Source of the DNA: DASPJR01 sp035628505
GTDB taxonomy: Bacteria > Planctomycetota > SZUA-567 > H5-PLA8
DNA length: 21,868 bases
Assembly: GCA_035628505.1 (NCBI GenBank)
Contig: DASPJR010000156.1
Coordinates: 1-21,868 of the forward strand
Reading direction: 5' to 3'
Below are positions 1-7,192 of this stretch, piece by piece. Below the pieces are notes generated by a model, which saw only the letters and a list, made by a program, of their open reading frames with translations, was not told where the DNA came from and ran no database searches. Within the stretch, counting starts at the first letter, position 1, and the number at the start of each line of letters is the position of its first letter. The translations under genes were made by a program, and so were the position numbers.

Positions 1-24
1 TTTTGATTGGGGAGTCATTCAGAC

Positions 25-432
25 GTGAGCAACGAAGACAAGACCGGCGGGTATTTCTGGGGAACCGGACGGCGCAAATGCGCTCAGGCCAGCGTGCGCC
101 TGCGGCCCGGCTCCGGCCACATCGTCGTCAACGACCGCAAGTTCGAAGACTTCTTCAAGGACGAGAACCAGCGCGGCGCGGTCACCAGCGTGCTGAAGTT
201 CACGAAGCTGAACACGGCCTTCGATGTGTTCGTCAGCGTCAATGGCGGCGGCATCACCGGACAGGCCGAAGCGATCCGCATGGGCATCGCCCGCGCGCTG
301 CTGCTCTATGACCGGACCCTCGAGAAAGGTCTTCGCGATGAAGGTTACCTGACCCGCGATTCCCGCATGGTTGAACGCAAGAAGTACGGACAGGCCGGCG
401 CTCGCCGCAGGTTCCAGTTCTCCAAGCGTTAA
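25..432 (+). CDS. rpsI: 30S ribosomal protein S9
   Basis: Ribosomal protein S9 of the small subunit; in this family the C-terminal tail reaches the P-site tRNA. The 135-residue product has the S9 signature GTGRRKCA at residues 13-20, the central NGGGITGQAEAIRMGIARAL stretch and the basic C-terminal end RRRFQFSKR. The frame is open upstream to a TTG at 7, but I chose GTG at 25 because GGGGAG at 9-14 sits 10 nt before it and the resulting N-terminus has normal S9 length. rplM, the usual upstream partner, would lie off the left edge. A strong hairpin terminator follows at 459-505, so this gene probably ends its transcript. Family assignment is secure. Confidence 0.96.
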   Translation: MSNEDKTGGYFWGTGRRKCAQASVRLRPGSGHIVVNDRKFEDFFKDENQRGAVTSVLKFTKLNTAFDVFVSVNGGGITGQAEAIRMGIARALLLYDRTLEKGLRDEGYLTRDSRMVERKKYGQAGARRRFQFSKR

Positions 433-458
433 TCGGGGCGGAGTTTTCGTAAATTTTA

Positions 459-505
459 CCGGCCCCTCCCTCGCTTGCGCGGGGTTTGAGGGGCCGGATT
501 GTTTT
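459..505 (+). terminator. Rho-independent terminator after rpsI
   Basis: A 10-bp perfect stem (CCGGCCCCTC at 459-468 with GAGGGGCCGG at 488-497) closes a 19-nt loop and is followed by ATTGTTTT. It lies 27 nt after the rpsI stop and separates rpsI from argJ. Confidence 0.75.
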
Positions 506-549
506 CAGGCAACGCCTCACACCAGAGTTTCGGGGATCTGAATTGTAAT

Positions 550-639
550 GCAGTAAAAGAAGGCAGTTGGCAGTTTGCAGGAGACAGCACAGCAGGCGGC
601 AATGAGACTGCCTCCTGCCCACTGTTTTCTGCTTACTGG
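550..639. repeat. Hairpin-forming short-period repeat element, GGCAGT-like family
   Basis: The left arm (550-587) repeats CAGT/GCAG words, for example GGCAGTTGGCAGTTTGCAGG. The right arm (608-639) is its imperfect reverse complement (CCTCCTGCCCACTG, then CTGCTTACTGG). They enclose about 20 nt. The element nearly fills the gap between the rpsI terminator and the argJ ribosome binding site. It is one of four such families in the window that share architecture but not sequence. I see no open frame of interest in it. Confidence 0.6.
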
Positions 640-655
640 TTTATGGAGAGGGGCC

Positions 656-1915
656 ATGAAACGCGCCAGCAAAAGTGCGGCAAAACCAATCGAAATCCAG
701 CCTTGGAACGGGCTCATCCATGAGGTTCCCGGCTTCCGCACGGCCTCTCTGCACTGCGGCCTGAAGACTGCCAAGGAACAACCGCCCGATCTGGCGCTGG
801 TCTTCTGCGAGCAGCCCGCTGTTGCGGCCGGCGTTTTTACGCTCAACCGCGTCTGCGCCGCGCCGGTAACGCTCTGCCGCGCGCACCTGAAAAAATCAAA
901 ACAGCAGGCACGCGCGCTGATCATCAATGCCGGAAACGCCAACGCCTGCACAGGCGAACAGGGTGCCGCCGACGCGCGGAAGATGGCGGAGCTCACCGCC
1001 GCCGGACTGAAGTGCAAACCCGAGGAAGTGCTCGTCTTCTCGACAGGGATCATCGGCCGCAAGCTGCCGATGGACAAAGTCGAAGCCGGAATCGCGCGCG
1101 CTGTGGGCTTCGTTAAGGAACAGAAGAACACCGGCGACTTTGCACGCGGCATCATGACAACCGACCTGGTGCCCAAGACCGCCGCCGTCTATTTTGAACT
1201 CGACGGGAAAGTCATCCACGTCGCCGGTGCCTGCAAAGGCTCGGGCATGATCGCTCCGAATATGGCGACGATGCTCGGTGTCGTCGTGACCGACGCCGCC
1301 GTTTCGCCGGCGCTTCTTCAGGAACTCACTCCCGAAATCGCAGACGAGACGTTCAACTGCGTCACCGTCGATGGCGACACGTCCACCAACGACAGCATCG
1401 CCGTTTTCGCGTCAGGCGCGGCCGGAAACAAAACGATTGCAAAGACAACCGATCCCGCAGGCGCCGCACTGCGCAACGCAATCTACGCCGTATGCGACAG
1501 CCTGGCCCGCCAGATCGCCGCCGACGGTGAGGGCGCGAAGCACACGATCACTCTTTATGTCGGCGGCACGAAGAGCGACGAGGACGCGAAGAAGATCGCG
1601 CGCACGATCGCCGAGTCGCCGCTGGTAAAGACCGCAATCGCCGGCAACGATCCAAACTGGGGGCGCATCATGGCCGCGGCCGGCCGCGCCGGAGTGGTGT
1701 TCGACCCGCTTGATGCGGTGCTGACCGTCAATGGCCATGAACTTTTCCGCGCCGGCCAGCCGCTCGATTTCGATAAAGCCACAGTGTCGAATGCGCTGAA
1801 AAGCCGCGACACGAGCATCGTGCTGCTGGTAGGCGACGGCCCAGGACGGGCAAAGTTCTACACGTGCGATTTCACGCATGAGTACATCACGATTAATGCG
1901 GACTACCACACTTGA
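656..1915 (+). CDS. argJ: Glutamate N-acetyltransferase / amino-acid acetyltransferase (ArgJ)
   Basis: ArgJ moves the acetyl group from N-acetylornithine to glutamate (cyclic arginine pathway); some family members also use acetyl-CoA. The 419-residue product has the autocleavage region KGSGMIAPNMATML (residues 194-207), where Thr205 is the expected N-terminal nucleophile of the beta chain. It also has DGDTSTNDS (239-247), NDPNWGR (331-337) and the family C-terminus INADYHT. The start is ATG 656, since GGAGAGGGG at 645-653 precedes it; the frame is open to 575 but that extension reads through the repeat element. It is the first gene of an argJ-argB-argD-argF group. The argB gene would normally follow directly, but a REP-RAYT unit begins 2 nt after the argJ stop. 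Whether the enzyme is mono- or bifunctional cannot be read from sequence. Confidence 0.96.
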   Translation: MKRASKSAAKPIEIQPWNGLIHEVPGFRTASLHCGLKTAKEQPPDLALVFCEQPAVAAGVFTLNRVCAAPVTLCRAHLKKSKQQARALIINAGNANACTGEQGAADARKMAELTAAGLKCKPEEVLVFSTGIIGRKLPMDKVEAGIARAVGFVKEQKNTGDFARGIMTTDLVPKTAAVYFELDGKVIHVAGACKGSGMIAPNMATMLGVVVTDAAVSPALLQELTPEIADETFNCVTVDGDTSTNDSIAVFASGAAGNKTIAKTTDPAGAALRNAIYAVCDSLARQIAADGEGAKHTITLYVGGTKSDEDAKKIARTIAESPLVKTAIAGNDPNWGRIMAAAGRAGVVFDPLDAVLTVNGHELFRAGQPLDFDKATVSNALKSRDTSIVLLVGDGPGRAKFYTCDFTHEYITINADYHT

Positions 1916-1916
1916 T

Positions 1917-1940
1917 ATGTGGCGCAAGCTTTAGCTTGCG
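1917..1940 (+). repeat. REP palindrome, left copy
   Basis: The hairpin CGCAAGCTTTAGCTTGCG (1923-1940) has an 8-bp stem in sequence terms (7-8 bp when folded) with GTGG at its 5' foot. It is the exact reverse complement of 2626-2649 over 24 bp; the match ends at both sides. Confidence 0.85.
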
Positions 1941-1962
1941 AGAAATTGCTTGAGGCAAAACG

Positions 1963-2621
1963 ATGCTATTCGAAAGAAAGGAGTTTTACCGCCGAAACCT
2001 TCCTCATTACCAGCCCGACGGGGCGACTCTATTCATTACATTTCATTTAGCAGGATCGCTGCCGAAGGTTGTCTTGCTGCCGCTTGAGAAAGAGCGGGGG
2101 GAATGGAAAAGGCAGATTGAGGCAGCAAAAGATTCTTCGACAAGGCAACAGTTCACAGAAGAGGTTCAGTAGACGTAAATTCGCATTGCTTGAAAAGTGT
2201 TTAGATGAGGGCTCTAGCGGGCCGGTTTGGCTTAAGGATGAACGAGTTTGCAGTCTGATCGCTGGACATTTTCGTTCGGGAGATTCGAGGTCCTATTCCT
2301 TGGATGCATTTTGCATAATGGCCCAATCACGTTCACCTCGTACTGGCGCCATTGGCACTGTCCGAAACGGACGTCTACGAACCACTTTCTAAGATCATGC
2401 AGTCTTTGAAGGGGGTCACAGCGCGTGAAGCAAACAAGTGTTTACGACGTTGCGGTGCTTTCTGGGAACACGAGAGTTACGATCACGTAATTCGAAACGA
2501 GGGTGAGTGGGTTCGCATTCTGAGTTATGTCGTCAACAATCCAGTGAAAGCTGGATTGGTTGAGAACTGGAAGGAGTGGAAGTGGACTTATCTCCGACCT
2601 GGGTGCCCAATTGGGAGTTGA
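1963..2621 (+). pseudogene. REP-associated tyrosine transposase (RAYT, Y1_Tnp), two frameshifts
   Basis: Read across three frames, the gene encodes about 218 residues. It begins at ATG 1963 with the RAYT-like YRRNLPHYQPDGATLFITF and continues in frame 2 from about 2164 with SRRKFALLEKCLDEG and GPVWLKDERV. It continues in frame 3 from about 2321 with PNHVHLVL, then ESYDHVIRNEGEW and VVNNPVKAGLV. The HUH motif is His2328-2330 and His2334-2336 (codons), and the candidate catalytic Tyr codon is 2478-2480. Both shifts are explained by one extra G in a GG pair (2163/2164 and 2320/2321); removing them restores one frame of 219 codons. All catalytic motifs survive at DNA level, so inactivation is recent or the two bases are sequence errors. 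The start and stop lie within the flanking REPs. Confidence 0.85.
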
Positions 2622-2625
2622 CGTC

Positions 2626-2649
2626 CGCAAGCTAAAGCTTGCGCCACAT
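2626..2649 (-). repeat. REP palindrome, right copy (inverted)
   Basis: Exact reverse complement of the left copy at 1917-1940. The stem is CGCAAGCTAAAGCTTGCG (2626-2643), followed by CCAC, the complement of the GTGG foot. It abuts the argB ribosome binding site, so a folded REP in the transcript would sit right beside the start of argB. Confidence 0.85.
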
Positions 2650-2658
2650 GGAGAGAAC

Positions 2659-3525
2659 ATGAACGCCCTCGATAAATCCAAAGTCCTGCTCGAAGCCCTG
2701 CCGTACCTGAAGGACTTCGACCGCAAGGTCGTCGTGATCAAGATCGGCGGCAGCACCATGACGGACGACAAGATCCTGCCGTCGGTTGTGCGCGATGTTG
2801 TTTTTCTGGAGCAGGTCGGCGTCTGGCCGATTCTCGTTCACGGCGGCGGGCCGCGCATTACCGAAGAGATGGAGCGGCGCGGCATGAAGGCCAGCTTCGT
2901 TAAAGGCCGGCGCGTCACGGACGAAGCGACGCTGGACATCGCGCAAAAAGTGCTGATCGACGAGATCAGCGTCAATGTCGTGGACCTGATCCAAAAGGAA
3001 GACGGCAAGGCGATTCCGCTGAACGGCCGCGGCTCACGGTTTCTGCGCTGCAAAAAGAAGATCTTCGACGAAGACCCGACGATGGACCTGGGCTACGTGG
3101 GCGAGATCACCGAAATCGATGCCGAGCTGGCAAGCCGCATCGTCCTCGGCGGAATCATTCCCGTCGTGGCGCCGATTGCGCGCGGTGAGGACGGGCATCT
3201 GTACAACGTGAACGCCGACTCAGTGGCGTGGAAGATCGCCTCCGTGATGAAGGCCGAAAAGCTCGTTTATCTTTCGAACGTGCCGGGCATTCTGCGCGAC
3301 AAGGACAAGCCGGAGACGCTCATCTCGAGCGCCACCCTGGCCGAATGCGACCAGCTCATGAAAGACGGCGTCATCGTTGGCGGCATGATTCCAAAGATCG
3401 AGGCGTGTATGTCGGCGCTCAAAGGCGGCGTGCGCAAGACGCACATCATCTCAGGACTGCAGCAGCATTCGCTACTGCTCGAGATCTTCACGCCGGAAGG
3501 CATTGGTACTGAAATACGGATGTGA
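2659..3525 (+). CDS. argB: Acetylglutamate kinase
   Basis: Phosphorylates N-acetylglutamate, the second committed step to ornithine. The 288-residue product has the amino-acid kinase features in order: KIGG (28-31), HGGGP (61-65), GRRVTDEATLDIA (83-95), NVNAD (183-187), GGMIPK (241-246) and the C-terminal GIGTEI. Start is ATG 2659 behind GGAGAG (2650-2655); the frame is open to 2560 but that stretch lies inside the RAYT unit. About 25 residues precede KIGG. In the family, such an N-terminal helix is typical of the hexameric arginine-inhibited enzymes, so feedback inhibition is an inference. Third gene position in the pathway is shared by argD and argF downstream. Confidence 0.96.
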   Translation: MNALDKSKVLLEALPYLKDFDRKVVVIKIGGSTMTDDKILPSVVRDVVFLEQVGVWPILVHGGGPRITEEMERRGMKASFVKGRRVTDEATLDIAQKVLIDEISVNVVDLIQKEDGKAIPLNGRGSRFLRCKKKIFDEDPTMDLGYVGEITEIDAELASRIVLGGIIPVVAPIARGEDGHLYNVNADSVAWKIASVMKAEKLVYLSNVPGILRDKDKPETLISSATLAECDQLMKDGVIVGGMIPKIEACMSALKGGVRKTHIISGLQQHSLLLEIFTPEGIGTEIRM

Positions 3526-3555
3526 CGGGTGACGAGTGACGGTGACGGATTCAGG

Positions 3556-3653
3556 ACTTCATCACGGAGACACGGAGGACACTGAGTTCACGGAGATGAA
3601 ATTTAAAAGAGTATTCCGTGACCTTCGTGTTCTCCGTGTCTCCGTGTTGAAGT
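3556..3653. repeat. Hairpin-forming short-period repeat element, CACGGAG family
   Basis: Left arm 3556-3594 and right arm 3615-3653 are inverted copies that agree at 34 of 39 positions and flank a 20-nt loop. Each arm contains CACGGAG-like words at 8-9 nt spacing, and the outer end is ACTTCAnCACGGAGACACGG. The element fills most of the argB-argD gap. A related solo arm is at 17944-17983. Confidence 0.8.
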
Positions 3654-3709
3654 AGTTTAGAGAGGCAACGCACGCGGCAGAGTGATGAAGTTTGCCGATT
3701 GGAGCAGCG

Positions 3710-4909
3710 ATGAATACGGCCGAAGTAAAAGACACCTACGCCAAGTACATGATTGGCAATTACGCGCGCAATCCGATCGCGATCGTACGCGGCCAGGGCT
3801 CGTACATCTACGACGCTGAAGGAAAGCGTTACCTCGATCTGCTTCCCGGGCTTGGTGTCGATGGACTCGGCCACTGCCCTCCGCGCGTGGTCGGGGCAAT
3901 CAAAAAGCAGGCCGACGCGTTGCTGCACATTCACAACAATTACATGTGGGAGCAGCAGTGTCTGCTCGGCAAGGCGCTCGTCGAGCGGCTTCCGCAGATG
4001 GCGCAGCCCAAGGCGTTTTTCTGCAACTCCGGCACCGAAGCGAGCGAAGCAGCAATCAAGATGGCGCGGCTCTATGGAAAGCAGAAGGGCGGAAAATGGA
4101 AGATCATCAGCGTTCAGAACGGCTTTCATGGCCGCACATACGGCGCGCTGACGGCGACGGGACAACCTGGATTACAGAAAGGCTGCGAGCCGCTGCTGCC
4201 CGGATTCACCTACGTTCCGCTAAATGATGTCGCCGCGTTGGAGAAAGCCTTCGACAGCGAAACGGTTGGTTTCATGGTCGAGCCCGTTCAAGGCGAGGGC
4301 GGGATTTTCATTGCGGATTCAGCGTATCTAAAAGCGGCTCGTGAGATCTGCAACAAGCACGGCGCGCTCCTGATGTACGACGAAGTTCAGTGCGGAATGG
4401 GCCGGACCGGCGATTACTTTGCATTCCAGACGCTGCAGGCGCCGGCGCCGGACATCATCTGGCTTGCTAAAGCACTGGGCGGAGGGTTTCCCATCGGTGC
4501 CATGCTAGCGGCGAGTGACGTTGCGCAGTACCTGGTTCCCGGCACGCACGGCACGACCTTCGGCGGAAATCCACTGGCGTGCGCGGCGGGGCTCGCGGTG
4601 ATTGAAACCATCGAGCAGGACAAGTTGATCCCACACGTTCGCGCCATGTCGAAGCATCTGTCGGGACTGCTCAGCACGCTGAAGGGGAAGTATCCTGCGA
4701 AGATCAAGGACATCCGTCAGCTCGGGCTGATGGTCGGCATCGATCTGAATTTCAGCGGCAAGCCGGTGTTCGCGCGCTGTCTCGAACTGGGTTTGCTGAT
4801 CAACGTCACGCATGAAACGACGCTGCGCCTGCTGCCGGCGATGAATGTGACTTCAGCCGAGCTCGATGAAGGTCTCGAGATCATTACGAGCGTGCTGGCT
4901 GAATTTTAG
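3710..4909 (+). CDS. argD: Acetylornithine aminotransferase
   Basis: PLP-dependent class III aminotransferase converting N-acetylglutamate semialdehyde to N-acetylornithine with glutamate as donor. The 399-residue product shows NSGTEASEAA (106-115), GFHGRT (138-143), EPVQGEGG (191-198), DEVQCGMGRTG (224-234), the PLP lysine Lys254 in WLAKALGGGFPIGA, and TTFGGNP (282-288). Start ATG 3710 has GGAG at 3701-3704; an upstream TTG at 3692 has no better site. It sits between argB and argF, which supports the acetylornithine role over other class III enzymes such as GABA aminotransferase. It may also act on succinyl-diaminopimelate, as known for some ArgD enzymes. Confidence 0.94.
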   Translation: MNTAEVKDTYAKYMIGNYARNPIAIVRGQGSYIYDAEGKRYLDLLPGLGVDGLGHCPPRVVGAIKKQADALLHIHNNYMWEQQCLLGKALVERLPQMAQPKAFFCNSGTEASEAAIKMARLYGKQKGGKWKIISVQNGFHGRTYGALTATGQPGLQKGCEPLLPGFTYVPLNDVAALEKAFDSETVGFMVEPVQGEGGIFIADSAYLKAAREICNKHGALLMYDEVQCGMGRTGDYFAFQTLQAPAPDIIWLAKALGGGFPIGAMLAASDVAQYLVPGTHGTTFGGNPLACAAGLAVIETIEQDKLIPHVRAMSKHLSGLLSTLKGKYPAKIKDIRQLGLMVGIDLNFSGKPVFARCLELGLLINVTHETTLRLLPAMNVTSAELDEGLEIITSVLAEF

Positions 4910-5015
4910 TCGAAAGGACAAGGCGGCTGGCAGAGTCACTGCTGGTAACGCCCACAAGAAACTGAAGAGGCCGGCGCACGTTTTCGCCGCAAGCTTTGGA
5001 ATAACGAGGTGTGCT

Positions 5016-5918
5016 TTGAGTTCGCAGAAGAAGAAGGATTTTATATCGTTCGACAATATGAACGGCGCCGACATTCTCGCGCTGCTGGACCTTGCCGCAC
5101 GGCAGAAGGCTGATCCGAACACGTACCGCTTCTCCAAGATTCTAAGCGGCAAAGTGGTCGGCGTGTTCTTCGAGAAGTCATCGCTGCGCACGCGCCTGAG
5201 CTTCGAAACCGCGATTTTCCAGCTCGGCGGGCAGGCCATCTATATGGGGCCGGAGTGCGGCCGCATAGGCGAGCGCGAATCGATCAAGGATCTGGCCAAG
5301 GTTTCCGCGCGCTACCTGGATGCCTTTGTTTTGCGCACGTACAAACACGAAACCATCGTTGAGATGGCCCGGCATTCAAACAAGCCGGTGATCAACGGGC
5401 TGTCGGATGCGCATCATCCCTGCCAGGCGCTCGGCGATCTGCTCACGATTCGCGAGAAGCTTGGCCGGCTTGAAGGCGTGAAAGTTGCCTTCATTGGCGA
5501 CTGCAACAACGTCTGCCGCTCGCTGGCGCAGTCGCTGCAGAAGGTCGGCGGCCGGCTCTCGGTTGCCTGTCCGCAGGGATACGGTTTTAATGCCGCCTTC
5601 GTGAAGTCGGTTGGCTTGACGCTCTGCAACGACCCTGTCGAAGCCGCTCAAGGCGCCGACGTCCTCTACACGGACGTGTGGGCTTCGATGGGCCAGGAGA
5701 ACGAAGCGGCCAAGCGCCGCGCCATCTTCCAGCCGTACCAGCTCAATACTGAACTACTCAATCATGCTCCGGGTGCGATCGTGATGCACTGCCTGCCGGC
5801 GCATCGCGGCGATGAGATCACCGATGCGGTGATCGACGGACCTCAGGCGGTGGTTTACGATCAGGCCGAGAACCGGCTGCATGTGCAGAGAGCGCTTCTG
5901 GCGACGCTGGTTGATTAA
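5016..5918 (+). CDS. argF: Ornithine carbamoyltransferase
   Basis: Makes citrulline from ornithine and carbamoyl phosphate. The 300-residue product has the carbamoyl-phosphate loop FEKSSLRTR (52-60), HHPCQALGD (133-141), FIGDCNNV (159-166), the ornithine-side DVWASMGQE (220-228) and HCLPAHRGDEIT (258-269). The loop reads S-L-R-T instead of the common S-T-R-T. I chose TTG 5016 as start because CGAGGT (5005-5010) precedes it by 5-6 nt and it gives normal family length; the frame is open back to 4866, inside argD, but that extension has no OTC similarity. The SMG loop and HCLPAHRG argue for ornithine, not N-acetylornithine, as substrate. Last gene of the arginine group. Confidence 0.94.
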   Translation: MSSQKKKDFISFDNMNGADILALLDLAARQKADPNTYRFSKILSGKVVGVFFEKSSLRTRLSFETAIFQLGGQAIYMGPECGRIGERESIKDLAKVSARYLDAFVLRTYKHETIVEMARHSNKPVINGLSDAHHPCQALGDLLTIREKLGRLEGVKVAFIGDCNNVCRSLAQSLQKVGGRLSVACPQGYGFNAAFVKSVGLTLCNDPVEAAQGADVLYTDVWASMGQENEAAKRRAIFQPYQLNTELLNHAPGAIVMHCLPAHRGDEITDAVIDGPQAVVYDQAENRLHVQRALLATLVD

Positions 5919-5940
5919 ACGGTTCATCACTATCACTTAC

Positions 5941-5969
5941 CGGGCGCGGCAAGATTTCAGCTGCGCCCG
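5941..5969 (+). terminator. Possible hairpin after argF
   Basis: CGGGCGCGGC (5941-5950) pairs with GCTGCGCCCG (5960-5969), a 10-bp stem with one G-U pair and a 9-nt loop, 22 nt after argF. No T-run follows, so it is a weak candidate for termination or 3'-end protection. Confidence 0.35.
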
Positions 5970-5982
5970 TGCAACGCCCGGC

Positions 5983-6010
5983 TTGCATTTTGCAACGCTT
6001 GAACTAAATT
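5983..6010 (+). promoter_or_regulatory. Possible promoter for the HD-GYP gene
   Basis: TTGCAT (5983-5988) and TAAATT (6005-6010) are separated by 16 nt, about 40 nt before the start codon. Matches are partial, and this is a low-confidence sigma-70-type reading. Confidence 0.3.
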
Positions 6011-6049
6011 CTTGTCAATGCGCGAGATACTCCTGGGATTGAGGCTGGA

Positions 6050-7132
6050 ATGTTAACCGCCCACCAAGCCATCAAAGTCATGCGGGTTCTGGTTGCAGAT
6101 CCCTGTGACGAGAGTCTCGCGTCGATCACGTCTAAGCTGAAAACCGAACGTTTTGAAAAAGTTTTCACTGTCCGCTCGGGCGAAGAAGCCCTGCGCATGC
6201 TTTCCGTCGGGCTCGCCAGCCGTGAACCGATTGACCTTCTTCTGCTGAGCCTGGATCTTCCGGACCGCCCGGGACTTGAAACATTCGAGGAAGTTCACAA
6301 CGTTTTCGACGTCGGGCTGGTGCTGCTGTCGAACCGCGAAGACCGCCATCTCGTTCTGGAAGGCATGGGCCGCGGTGCCGACGATTACGTGCTGCGCCCG
6401 GTCAACGCCGACATGTTCCTGCTCAAGGCTGAAAAGCTGCTGACGCAGCGCTTCTTAAAGAAAGAAATCCGCCGCTCCACGGCGCGAAACGAAACGCTCT
6501 TTCTGAACGTGCTCGCCGTGATGGCGAAAGTTCTGGAAGCGAAGGACCCCTACACGCGCTTCCATTCGCACAAAGTCTCCGAGCTCTCATCGCAGGTCGC
6601 GCGCGAAATGGGCTTCCAGGACGATGAGGTCCGTCGCATCGGCGTGGCGGGCATCCTTCACGACATCGGCAAGATGGGAATTCGCGAGGCGATCCTGAAG
6701 AAGCCGGGCCCGCTCGACAAGGCTGAGCGCGAAATCGTGCAGCGCCACTCAATTATTGCCAGCACGATTCTTGAACCGATTGAGCAGCTGCAGAGCGCGG
6801 TTGGGTACATCAAGCACCACCACGAACATTTCGACGGCAGCGGGTATCCCGACAAGCTCTCGGGCGAACAGATTCCCCTGGGCGCGCGCATTATCCACGC
6901 GGCGGAAGCCTTCGACGCGATGGTGGCCACGCGCAGCTACAACGTGCCCAAGACGCCCGAGGAAGCGCTCGCCGAGCTGCGGCGCTGCTCGGGAACGCAG
7001 TTCGACCCGCAGGTCGTGGAGGCAACGGCCGCTGTGCTGCGCCGCACGGGGCAGCTCACCGCGCGAGTGGAACTTCCGCCCAAGAGTCTGCCGGAACTCC
7101 TGGAAGACCTCACCGGCCAGGTCTCCCTCTAG
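6050..7132 (+). CDS. HD-GYP domain protein with degenerate receiver domain
   Basis: Cytoplasmic two-domain regulator, 360 residues. Residues 11-130 fold like a response-regulator receiver, and residues about 150-335 form an HD-GYP domain, a family known to hydrolyse cyclic di-GMP. The HD-GYP part looks catalytically complete: His172/174 region, HDIGK (204-208), His233, HHHEHFDGSGYPD (256-268) and Asp289. The receiver is not normal. Ser67 stands where the phospho-accepting Asp should be (LLLLSLDLPDRPG), the acidic pair reads Asp17-Pro18, and the switch lysine is Arg116 (DYVLRPVN), while Ser94 is kept. Phosphorylation is therefore unlikely, and control may be by protein contact. Start ATG 6050 follows GAGG at 6041-6044; Met11 is an alternative. 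No sensor kinase is nearby. Confidence 0.9.
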   Translation: MLTAHQAIKVMRVLVADPCDESLASITSKLKTERFEKVFTVRSGEEALRMLSVGLASREPIDLLLLSLDLPDRPGLETFEEVHNVFDVGLVLLSNREDRHLVLEGMGRGADDYVLRPVNADMFLLKAEKLLTQRFLKKEIRRSTARNETLFLNVLAVMAKVLEAKDPYTRFHSHKVSELSSQVAREMGFQDDEVRRIGVAGILHDIGKMGIREAILKKPGPLDKAEREIVQRHSIIASTILEPIEQLQSAVGYIKHHHEHFDGSGYPDKLSGEQIPLGARIIHAAEAFDAMVATRSYNVPKTPEEALAELRRCSGTQFDPQVVEATAAVLRRTGQLTARVELPPKSLPELLEDLTGQVSL

Positions 7133-7192
7133 ACCCTGTTTACGTTCAGCAAAAAACGCTAAGCTTTCAGCGCCCCGGCCCAAGGAGCCGTT

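Larger units (their letters stand above)
1917..2649 (+). mobile_element. REP-RAYT unit (REPtron-like) inserted between argJ and argB
   Basis: Two identical 24-bp palindromic sequences (1917-1940 and 2626-2649) lie in inverted orientation and bracket a frameshifted Y1/HUH transposase gene of the REP-associated (RAYT) type. The unit starts 2 nt after the argJ stop codon and ends directly before the argB ribosome binding site GGAGAG (2650-2655), so it fills the operon junction. No target duplication is visible, as expected for HUH-type single-strand transposition. Known family behaviour: RAYTs recognise REP hairpins next to a conserved tetranucleotide; here GTGG lies just outside each stem. Mobility of this copy is doubtful because the gene is broken. 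Confidence 0.85.

Noticed and set aside
5016..5918. ArgF as N-acetylornithine carbamoyltransferase because of SLRT in place of STRT
   Set aside because: The DVWASMGQE and HCLPAHRGDEIT segments match ornithine enzymes, and argD/argJ chemistry upstream is consistent with free ornithine.
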